From Ascaphus truei (Eukaryota; Chordata; Amphibia; Anura; Ascaphidae), in NCBI GenBank assembly GCA_036426205.1, contig WSYH01002432.1, positions 1 through 64,000 on the forward strand: DNA of 64,000 nucleotides, read 5' to 3'. This document shows positions 55,301 through 64,000 of the stretch, piece after piece. Within the stretch, counting starts at the first letter, position 1; the number at the start of each line of letters is the position of its first letter. A model generated the notes under the pieces. That model was not told the origin of the DNA. It saw nothing but the letters and a program-made list of their open reading frames with translations, and did no database searches. The position numbers were made by a program, and so were the translations under genes.

Positions 55301-55874
55301 TGTTGAACTAACAGGCCCGGGAATACGAAAGAAATGAAACGTAACGCAAGCCAGGTTTCAAATCCTTTGTCTCCATTCATTACTCATAGGGTAATGACTT
55401 TTATACAGGAAAAAGAAGATATTTTTTAGAGGCGTAACATAGGCATAACATAGGCATATCCTGGGTGTGTCTTGGGCGTAGCTTTGATTAGAGGCGTGAT
55501 TTAGGGGCAGGACATATTAGTGACATGATTTTGGGATGTGTCTTTCCCAATACAAGCAATGTCTGAATACATAGCTTATTCATTGTTTGGTATCAAAAGA
55601 GACCTTGAATCTTTAGCAACTAATTATACTATTTTGCTTCTTGCAGAGAACCATTCTATTATATTCTAACTAAAAGAGCAGGAGACTTACAATACAAAAA
55701 GTATCTTAGCCATATCCTGAGCAGGAAGAAAGGAAATGTAATTTGGCAGAAACTGAGTGCGTTAGGAATTATATTTCAGCAAAAGGCTGACTACAGAATC
55801 TTAACTAGTTATGATCAGACAAAATGGACGCTTAACACAAGTGTAGATTCTGGCCTGACCTACTGGTCCTAACA
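55301..55874 (-). mobile_element. solo-LTR-like insert in duplication unit 1
   Basis: On the minus strand it starts TGTTAGGACCAGTAGG, has a TATAAAAG promoter motif, and ends TTCAACA (TG...CA termini), about 574 bp. It interrupts the minisatellite-like sequence. I see no convincing target-site duplication; a 10-bp AACAGGCCCG occurs at both ends. The second identical copy is at 56360-56933. Confidence 0.55.
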
Positions 55875-56359
55875 GGCCCGTTCCTGATTCCTGTGCTGAA
55901 GCGTTGTTTCCGGAGGCCTGCTGCTAGTTTCACGCAGAGGCTTGTTCCTGACTCCTGTGCTGAAGCGTTGTTTAGCCAGCACTGGTACCTGCTGCATTCT
56001 CCCCTAGCAGTGGTAACCCTTCATTTCCTGAGGCCTGCAGCTAATCTCCATGCAGAGGCCTGCTTAGAACTTCTGTGCTGAAGCGTCTAGTTCCTAAGTT
56101 CCTGAGGTCTGCTGCTAGTTCCATGCAGAGGCCTGTTCCTGATTCCTGTGCTGAAGCGTTGTTCCCGGAGGCCTGCTGCTAGTTCCATGCAGAGGCCCTG
56201 AAGGAAAAACCTTTTCCTTGGCTAGGCTCCAGAACTGAGAGGAACCTTTCCTCTGCCAAGAAAGCTGAAGGCCTTGTGACTGGATACATAATCTGCACCG
56301 TTTTGCAGCAGACTTACCCGGGAAGCTTTCACGCCCTGCCACTTGTTATTTACGATCTT

Positions 56360-56933
56360 TGTTGAACTAACAGGCCCGGGAATACGAAAGAAATGAAACG
56401 TAACGCAAGCCAGGTTTCAAATCCTTTGTCTCCATTCATTACTCATAGGGTAATGACTTTTATACAGGAAAAAGAAGATATTTTTTAGAGGCGTAACATA
56501 GGCATAACATAGGCATATCCTGGGTGTGTCTTGGGCGTAGCTTTGATTAGAGGCGTGATTTAGGGGCAGGACATATTAGTGACATGATTTTGGGATGTGT
56601 CTTTCCCAATACAAGCAATGTCTGAATACATAGCTTATTCATTGTTTGGTATCAAAAGAGACCTTGAATCTTTAGCAACTAATTATACTATTTTGCTTCT
56701 TGCAGAGAACCATTCTATTATATTCTAACTAAAAGAGCAGGAGACTTACAATACAAAAAGTATCTTAGCCATATCCTGAGCAGGAAGAAAGGAAATGTAA
56801 TTTGGCAGAAACTGAGTGCGTTAGGAATTATATTTCAGCAAAAGGCTGACTACAGAATCTTAACTAGTTATGATCAGACAAAATGGACGCTTAACACAAG
56901 TGTAGATTCTGGCCTGACCTACTGGTCCTAACA
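56360..56933 (-). mobile_element. solo-LTR-like insert in duplication unit 2
   Basis: Exact offset (+1,059 bp) copy of 55301-55874. The insert predates the tandem duplication. Confidence 0.55.
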
Positions 56934-57133
56934 GGCCCGTTCCTGATTCCTGTGCTGAAGCGTTGTTTCCGGAGGCCTGCTGCTAGTTTCACGCAGAGGC
57001 TTGTTCCTGACTCCTGTGCTGAAGCGTTGTTTAGCCAGCACTGGTACCTGCTGCATTCTCCCCTAGCAGTGGTAACCCTTCATTTCCTGAGGCCTGCAGC
57101 TAATCTCCATGCAGAGGCCTGCTTAGAACTTCT

Positions 57134-60100
57134 GTGCTGAAGCGTTGGTTTTCCCGACGCTGCCCCGCGGTGTACTTCGGCCAGCCTGCTGTCTCCCCTC
57201 ACAATTTATTTTCTGCCAGCCCTGTTACTAAACCCGTGGGGGTACCACCCCCTCCTAAGAATGTTCAAATCATCTCCCTGTCACTGCCCGCTAAGGAAGA
57301 AGCTGCCACGGTCCCTAGTCCTAAATTAACCTCCTGGGTTCTGTCCCTGAGGTTATTCCTGTCTTAACCCCTGCTAATCAGGCCTATGAGTACCCCACTG
57401 TAAATCCCTGCATTCCCCAGGTCTGTGTGTCTTCCCTAGCACCAGAGAATGAACCCTGTTTGCCCTCTCTTTCTAACCCAGAATTTCTAAGCTCTGTCCC
57501 AGAGGTTATTTCTGTTTTAAACCCTGCTAGTCTGCTCTGTGAGGTCCCCATTGTTAACCCTTGTATTCCACAAACTAATGTTAGGTCCCTAGGGCAAGGA
57601 GCTGAACCCCCTATGACCCCATTTTCAGAGGCTAGCTCCTCTTTCTCTGATTCTCAGGTACAGCCTGACATAACCCTTGAGGTTTTTCCTGTGTTAACCC
57701 CTGCAGGTCAGCCCTTTGAGCCTCCCTTGGTAAATCCCTGTAGTCCGCCAGTCAAGGGCACCTCTTTAGCTTCAATCTCCCTTCTGGTTCTCAGGTACTA
57801 TCTGCCTTAACCCCTGTAAATCCTTGCTGCCCTCTGGCTAATGTGTCCTTCTTTTCATCAGAGAATGAACCCACACGTCTCACAGCAGGGGATGCACTGA
57901 ATGACTTCCATAACGTTCAAGTTGCTGTGCCTTTGGATACTCCTTACTATAAGTCCCCTGGCTCAGCTAAAATTCTCGGGGCTGCGCCCCCTGAACCTTT
58001 GGCAATAATACTGGCTCCAGATAAAAGTATTCAGGAACCGTTTGTTTCCCTAAACCTGTTTGCAGAATCCCCACTCCTAGGTATTTCGCTGACCCAGTCT
58101 GTCCCAGACACTCCTTCCCAAATACCCACTTCAGAGACCATTACAGTTGTGGTTGCCCCCCTTGTTCTGTCTGTGTTCTCTTCTCAAATCCCAGGGTTAA
58201 AAGCGAACAGTGCACATTATGCCCCTTCCCTAATGACCCCTTCAGAGACCAGCACAGTTGTGGTTGCCCCCTTGTACTGTCTGTGTTCTCTTCTCAAATC
58301 CTAGGGTTAAAGGTGAACAGTGCACATTATGCCCCTTTCCAAGTGACCCCTTCTGATATCAGCGTATCTGCTTTTGCTCCCTTAGTACAATTACAGTCAG
58401 GCCCCTCCTTTTTGAAGGATCAGGTTTTCAAATTTAAAACTCCCTTTACCCCTGATTTTGTAAACCTGCAGTCCCTTCTCACTGTAGTTAAAAGTTCTCC
58501 AGCAGCCGCTGAGTTAAGCTCTGCCGCTACTAAATCTTCTGTTGTACAAACAACCTTCCCTAGCTCACTTCCGTTTGTCCTATCTGTTATGCCTGTTCCC
58601 AATGATTTTCCTCCTTTGTCTCAGAGTGTTGCTATTTCTGTCCTTGACTCTAAGTCTGTCTCCTCGGAACCGGTGGCAGCTATTAGCCTCCCTTCTACGG
58701 CCCCTCAGGCAATCACTTCAGAGTTCAGCTATCTGCCCCTGATCCCTTACTACGCTCTGGGTCTCCCCTTACGGCTTCTAGGGTCTCCCCAGCACTTCCT
58801 GTGTTAGCCCTTGGCTTTTCTCTGACTCCTGAGGAAGAGCCTGACTGCTTGCTCTCCACCTCTGCGGTAGTCTGTGAGATGCCTATCATCTTTACTAAAA
58901 TTCCTGTTTTGCAAGGTATTTCTCCTATTAAGTCTGTGATACCTGCAATTCCTTTAATTTGTTTCAAGACCCCTGTCACTGAGTCTCCCATGGAGTCTGA
59001 TGCCCTCACTAGGGATTCTCAGGGACCCAATTCAGAGACAAGCACAATGTTCTCTGATCTTATTACAGTAGCTAGTTCAGTTCCTGCTGGATCTCAATCA
59101 CCCACTTCAGTAACAAGCAAGATGTCCCTTGTTTCTATTGGAAAGTCTACCCCAGTTTCTTTCACGGATCATGCCACAGCCTCCGGGATGATTAAAGATG
59201 ACTTAAAGCTCCTCATGGCTGTGAATGGCCTGATTTGTTCTAAACCCCCTGTAACTCCACGCTTAGCCCCAAAGTCTGGGATGTTCACTCCGCTAACAAT
59301 ACTGTTTCACGCTGACTTGCCAACAGTATTCAGGGTATCCACTATTGACTGCATGTCTGCTACCATAACCTCAGGGGTATCACACTTTTAACTTTCGGCA
59401 ATACCCGCTGCTTCCCTTTTTTTGAAGACTCCTGTGTACAAGATGGACTTATATTTCACTGTATTTTCCACAATACTTGGGGTACTTCCTTTTGACTGTC
59501 CTGTCGCACAACTAGGGTTAACTCTCAGGAAGGTGCCTGGAGCTACCGATGTTAAGAACCCTATGTTTAAAACACTCATATTCCGCATTGCTTCTCACAC
59601 AGTATCATGCGAGACCTGGGTACCTGGGATCTCCACTCCTAAGCCTATATCTAGTTCTCGGTTTTCCTTCTCTGTGTTGGAGGTACCCAGCGTTAACCCC
59701 AAGACTTTTATTCCTAAGCCTGTTGCACCGCTTACCCGGCTTCCTGCTTTCTCGGATAAGATCTGTTTTCTCACCTTTCAAACAGAGTCTTTACTCACAA
59801 GTTTCTGTGCGGTGCCTGAAGTGCCGTTTCTCGATTGCATGTCTTCATTCTCTAGGACGAAGACACTCATGCTGGACCTCGTTGCTTTGCCTGAGGCTTC
59901 CATCCCTGTTCTCCATGGCCCCATTATGGGTTTGGACGTGCTGTCCCCTACTGTCTCCGTGATGCTTACTATGCCCTTCGACAAGACCATAACTTCGGAT
60001 TTGATTCCCCCCAAATTTAAGAGGCCAAAGGAGGCGGTTCCTTCAACTGCATGTACCACAACCAAGAATTACGTAAACACTGCTACCAGCTCTCTCGAAT

Positions 60101-60512
60101 TGTTGGGATTACAAGCCTGGTTCGTATCAAGACTACTGCTCCAATATCTTGCAGTGAACCCGCCCGCCCAATACCCTCGCTAACCACCACTATGAATTCC
60201 TTGGTAGCTAAAGAATCTCGCAACTTCTTACGTGCTGATTCCACCAAAGCCATTGTCTGCCCCGAATTCTCCAATGTCATTCATGTCCGACTATCAGTGT
60301 CCTGTGTCCCGTACTCTTGGACTATTACTATGCACCGGACACCTGGCTTCTGCCCTTCTGATGTCCCTATTCCGGAGTCCCCTGTCCTTTCTCAGCTTTG
60401 GATTTCCAAGTCCCCTGGTTCCACTGCCCATGTACCGAGAACCGCAGTGCCACCGCTGTCCTTTGTGGCACTCGCCAATGTACATCAGGATTTTGGACCT
60501 AATTTCGCCTAA
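57134..60512 (+). pseudogene. long Ser/Thr/Pro-rich reading frame of unknown function, five frame breaks
   Basis: Nearly continuous coding-like sequence of about 1,100 codons in pieces 57134-57367, 57427-57810, 57843-58304, 58283-58807, 58801-60183 (one internal TAA at 59392) and 60051-60512. Near the start, three modules of about 85-100 residues share a pattern: EVIPVLTPANQAYEYPTVNP, EVISVLNPASLLCEVPIVNP and EVFPVLTPAGQPFEPPLVNP, each followed by C-[IS]-P and, in two cases, ENEP. The rest is rich in S, T, P, V and L and poor in charge, with no catalytic motif, zinc finger, signal peptide or transmembrane segment that I can identify. Each break moves the frame by the equivalent of one lost base. 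It is followed by a polypurine-like GGGGGGTGGGGG, so it may be the body of a non-autonomous LTR element. Gag-like origin or a captured host gene are alternatives. Confidence 0.55.
58130..58350 (+). repeat. 111/110-bp tandem repeat inside the S/T/P-rich frame
   Basis: 58130-58240 (111 bp, 37 codons) and 58241-58350 (110 bp) encode SETxTVVVAPL...SSQI(P/L)GLK...NSAHYAP twice. The second unit has five C where the first has six (GCCCCCCTTG versus GCCCCCTTG), and exactly there the frame breaks. Confidence 0.9.
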
Positions 60513-60577
60513 AAAACTTTAGGAACAACTCAGTGTCCCCGAGACCCATGGATGGCCCTGTCTGGCCGCAGTTCTCA

Positions 60578-60592
60578 CAGGGGGGTGGGGGT
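60578..60592 (+). promoter_or_regulatory. polypurine-tract-like sequence
   Basis: GGGGGGTGGGGGTAC resembles the GGGGGGGTAC before the gypsy 3' LTR at 10191-10200, and would prime plus-strand synthesis in an LTR element. The sequence after it does not match the candidate LTR at 54758. Confidence 0.3.
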
Positions 60593-60644
60593 ACGCAAAT
60601 GAGTGTCCACGAGTCTCTGGACCATGATTCTACTTCCAATCCTA

Positions 60645-61763
60645 TTTATTTTATTTATAAAATATTTTACCAGGAAGTAATACATTGAGAGTTACCTCTC
60701 GTTTTCAAGTATGTCCTGGGCACAGAGTAAAACAAATAATACATGGTTACAAATTCAGTTACATAAATGAACAGGGTATACATTATATACAAAACATTGC
60801 GTGCACAGTTAAAGAAAATATATATTATGGGCGTATGAAACAGTTACAGACCAGATTAAAATGTGAGACAGCCTTATATTTGAAAGAACTTAAACTGGTG
60901 GTAGATGTGAGAGTCTCTGGTAGGTTGTTCCAGTTGTGGGGTGCACGGTAGGAGAAGGAGGAACGTCCGGATACTTTGTTGAGTCTTGGGACCATGAACA
61001 GTCTTTTGGAGTCTGATCTCAGGTGATAAGTGCTGCAAGTGGTAGGGTTGAGGAGCTTGTTCAGATAGCTGGGTAGCTTGCCCATGAAGAATTTAAAGGC
61101 AAGACTGGAAAGGTGAACTTTGCGCCTAGACTCTAGTGATGACCAATCTAGTTCTTTGAGCATATCGCAGTGATGTGTGTTTAATTGCATTGGAGAACAA
61201 AACGACAAATTGAATTGTAGAGGGTGTCAAGTTTGCTAAGGTGGGTTTGAGGTGCCGAGCCATATACTATGTCTCCATAGTCAATAATTGGCATGAGCAT
61301 CTGCTGTGCAATACGCTTTCTGACCAGGAGATGTAGGGAGGATTTGTTCCTGTAAAGTACCCCTAGTTTGACATAGGTCTTGGTTGTCAGGGTATTAATG
61401 TGCATCCTGAATGTTAAGTGGGAGTCAAACCATATGCCCATGTATTTAAAACTAGTAACAGGAGTTAGGGTGGTGTTAGTGTTGGTTGTAATCTGTAGCT
61501 CAGTCGCTGGAAGCTTTAAAAATTTAGTCTTGGTCCCAAACACCATTGTTACAGTCTTGTCAGTGTTTAAAAACAGTTTGTTTTGGGAAATCCAGTTTTC
61601 GAGTCTGAAAAGTCAGACTGAAGTATGTGTTGAAGGTCAGAGTGGCTATGTCTGTGTGCATATAGGATTGTGTCATCTGCATACATGTGTATTGAGGCTT
61701 CCTGACAAGCTGTGGGAAGATCATTGATGAACACTGAGAAGAGTAGGGGCCCCAGAACAGAGC
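60645..61763 (-). pseudogene. CR1/L2/Rex-like LINE 3' half
   Basis: Minus strand: RT palm FINDLPQLV-like block, then a catalytic MYADD (61671-61686). Next comes YMGIWFDSHLTFRMHINTL and IIDYGDIVYGSAP, ending CRFVLQCN (61181-61440). HHCDMLKELDWSSLESRR, LPSYLNKLLNP and FSYRAPHNWNNLPETL follow (60825-61160). The 3' UTR ends in TTACTTCCTGGTAAAATATT and an A/T-rich tail near 60645. Frameshifts around 61190 and 61560 break it, and the 5' part of RT and the endonuclease are absent. It is inserted beyond the S/T/P-rich frame's polypurine-like tract. Confidence 0.85.
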
Positions 61764-63052
61764 CTGCCCCGAATTCTCCAATGTCTTCATGTCCGACTAT
61801 CAGTGTCCTGTGTCCCGTACTCTTGGACTATTACTATGCACCGGACACCTGGCTTCTGCCCCTCTGATGTCCCATTCCGGAGTCCCTGTCCTTTCTTCAG
61901 CTTGGATTCCAAGTCCCCTGGTTCCACTGCCCATTTACCGAGAACCGCAGTGCCAACGGTCCTTTGTGGCACTCGCCAATGAACATCAGGATTTTGGACC
62001 TAATTTCGCCTAAAAAACTTTAGGAACAACTCAGTGTCCCGAGACCCATGGATGGCCCGTCTGGCCGCAGTTCTCACAGGGGGGGGGGGTACGCAAATGA
62101 GTGTCCACGAGTCTCGGACCATGATTCTACTTTCAATCCTATTTATTTATTTATAAAATATTTTACCAGGAAGTAATACATTGAGAGTTACCTCTCGTTT
62201 TCAAGTATGCCTGGGACAGAGTAAAAATAATACATGGTTACAAATTCAGTTAATAAATGAACAGGGTATACATTATATACAAAACATTGCGTGCACAGTT
62301 AAAGAAAATATATATTATGGGCGTATGAAACAGTTACAGACCAGATTAAAATGTGAGACAGCCTTATATTTGAAAGAACTTAAACTGGTGGTAGATGTGA
62401 GAGTCTTGGTAGGTTGTTCCAGTTGTGGGGTGCACGGTAGGAGAGGAGGAACGTCCGGATACTTTGTTGAGTCTTGGGACATGAACAGTCTTTTGGAGTC
62501 TGATCTCAGGTGATAAGTGCTGCAAGTGGTAGGGTTGAGGAGCTGTTCAGATAGCTGGGTAGCTTGCATGAAGAATTTAAAGGCAAGACTGGAAAGGTGA
62601 AATTTGCGCCTAGACTCTAGTGATGACCAATCTAGTTCTTTGAGATATCGCAGTGATGGTGTTTAATTGCATTGGAGAACAAAACGACAAATTGAATTGT
62701 GAGGGTGTCAAGTTTGCTAAGTGGGTTTGAGGTGCGAGCCATATACTATGTCTCCATAGTCAATAATTGGCATGAGCATCTGCTGTGCAATACGCTTTCT
62801 GACCAGGAGATGTAGGGAGGATTTGTTCCTGTAAAGTACCCCTAGTTTGACATAGGTCTTGGTTGTCAGGGTATTAATGTGCATCCTGAATGTTAAGTGG
62901 GAGTCAAACCATATGCCCAGTATTTAAAACTAGTAGTAAAGGAGTTAGGGTGGTGTTAGTGTTGGTTGTAATCTGTAGCTCAGTCGCTGGAAGCTTTTTA
63001 AAAATTTAGTCTTGGTCCCAAACACCATTGTTACAGTCTTGTCAGTGTTTTT
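61764..63052. repeat. noisy duplicate of 60257-61569, ending at an N gap
   Basis: Repeats in the same order the end of the S/T/P-rich frame (61764-62013), the polypurine-like tract and the LINE 3' half (62150-63052, minus strand). It differs mostly by single-base losses and gains, and runs directly into eight N. Most likely an unmerged contig overlap, not a real second copy. Confidence 0.85.
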
Positions 63053-63060
63053 NNNNNNNN
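63053..63060. other. eight-base N gap
   Basis: NNNNNNNN inside the LINE, directly after the noisy duplicate. Confidence 0.98.
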
Positions 63061-64000
63061 TGTGCGGGGACGCCAACAGGTGATAGCCAGGGGGTTAGAG
63101 TTCGAAGCCAGAGATGGACACATGTTGGGGGATTACATGATAGGTAGGACTGAAACCAGTGTAAGTTTTAAGCATGCTTCCCTTTTCCCAGAGCTCTGGA
63201 AGTAGTCCTGGCAAAGATTAGCCTGATAAACAGTATAAACGCCTTTGCAAATCTAGGAATATTGCACATTGGTTTTGGCCCCCAGTTCACATTCCACACT
63301 GGGATTTCCTTGCAACTTGCTTGTTGTTGTCACTGGTAGTTGATTGGGTACCCCCATGAGGGGGGCGTAACCTCTTCCTTTGGTTGCGTGGCGGGTGCGA
63401 ACGTTTGGCGTGTGTGTGTTTGGGGAAGGCTTTTTAGTATAATCGCTCGAGTGAAGCCTATTACTGGAGGGGCGTGGGGTCAAGGTGTCAATCGGGACGG
63501 AGGGCTAGGAGGGTGGGATTGGTGTACGGAGGAGACAGAGGAGGGCAGGTCTGTCATCCACGAATTACTCTCTACCGCTCCCTCCCTCGTCCTTCTATCT
63601 TTCTTCAATATATGCTTTCGTCTTTTCCACCCTATCTTGCCGGTATCCCTTTTTCGCCATCCTCCTCCTTGAATGTTCATTCACTCGCTTCAACTCCCAT
63701 TCGTACTGATCTCTCCACCCTATTCTACAATTTAGCAGGGTAGTTACGGTGGGTGTTTGGGATGAAACCCAGATTGGAATTGGCTAGGGAAATTGTCTTG
63801 GTATAGAAATCGCCTTAATTGGGAGTTGACACATTTTCCCATGATTTGGATAGAATTGGGAGGGAGTGAGATTGGTGTAGTTTGAGACAGTGTTTTTGTC
63901 TCCACTTTTGAAAGAGTGGACAACTCTGTCCGTTTTCCAGGTCTTAGGGATATAGCCTGCAGACGGATAGAGTTGACTATGGACGCAATTGGTTTGTCAA
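63061..64000. other. unassigned DNA
   Basis: Short frames of about 60-110 codons on both strands, without domain or splice support. A pyrimidine-rich stretch lies at 63560-63670. Nothing I can name. Confidence 0.4.

Larger units (their letters stand above)
55028..57145. repeat. 1,059-bp perfect or near-perfect tandem duplication
   Basis: 55028-56086 and 56087-57145 appear identical base for base where I compared them. The unit starts CTAGTTCCTAAGTTCCTGAGG and ends TGTGCTGAAGCGT. Each unit contains minisatellite-like copies of GTGCTGAAGCGTTGTT...GGAGGCCTGCTGCTAGTT (about 60-65 bp) and one LTR-like insert. Confidence 0.9.

Noticed and set aside
1..64000. CRISPR arrays, bacterial operons, riboswitches, tRNA or rRNA genes
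   Set aside because: The sequence is eukaryotic repeat DNA. The only tRNA-like parts are the SINE heads, and no array of regular spacers is present.

Overview
This window is vertebrate genomic DNA made almost entirely of interspersed repeats. An anuran amphibian is the most likely source. The evidence is one intact single-exon olfactory receptor, Penelope-like elements (PLEs) with open reading frames, a chromodomain Ty3/gypsy element, CR1/L2-type and L1/Tx1-type LINE remnants, MIR-like tRNA SINEs and many (TA)n arrays. I cannot name the species. Small N runs at 19033-19034, 31860 and 63053-63060, plus two noisy tandem duplications, show that this is a draft long-read type assembly with local errors.

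Layout. 1-0.4 kb: LINE fragment. 3.3-13.6 kb: a decayed Tc1-like transposase homologue whose coding blocks are separated by GT-AG introns. A 5.8-kb chromovirus (about 5369-11144) and a 338-bp hAT MITE lie in its first intron, and a second diverged copy follows at 13.1 kb. 13.6-20.2 kb: hammerhead-bearing PLE terminal repeats, a palindrome, a noisy 1.5-kb tandem duplication, and two PLE 3' ends facing each other. 20.2-27.7 kb: foldback elements, a SINE, another hammerhead-like unit, and mostly unassigned AT-rich DNA. 27.7-28.7 kb: the olfactory receptor (minus strand). 28.7-30.6 kb: a TA-flanked MITE and a PLE terminal repeat. 32.0-34.6 kb: a strand-asymmetric polypurine block. 35-43.5 kb: SINE, diverged repeats, and degenerate minus-strand LINEs of two types. 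44.5 kb: another hammerhead-like motif. 45.9-53.6 kb: a head-to-tail PLE pair (minus strand), one copy with full-length ORF1 and ORF2, the other with ORF2 truncated before the zinc finger and GIY-YIG nuclease. 54.8-60.6 kb: an LTR-element-like region with a 1,059-bp tandem duplication and a long Ser/Thr/Pro-rich reading frame of unknown function. 60.6-63.1 kb: a LINE, duplicated up to an N gap.

The only clear host gene is the olfactory receptor. The most interesting signals are: (i) at least six well-formed hammerhead-like motifs with the same core and stem II layout in units of different sequence; (ii) the intron-containing Tc1-like transposase copies; (iii) the roughly 1,100-codon S/T/P-rich reading frame, whose breaks all shift the frame in the same direction and one of which is a C-run that lost one C.
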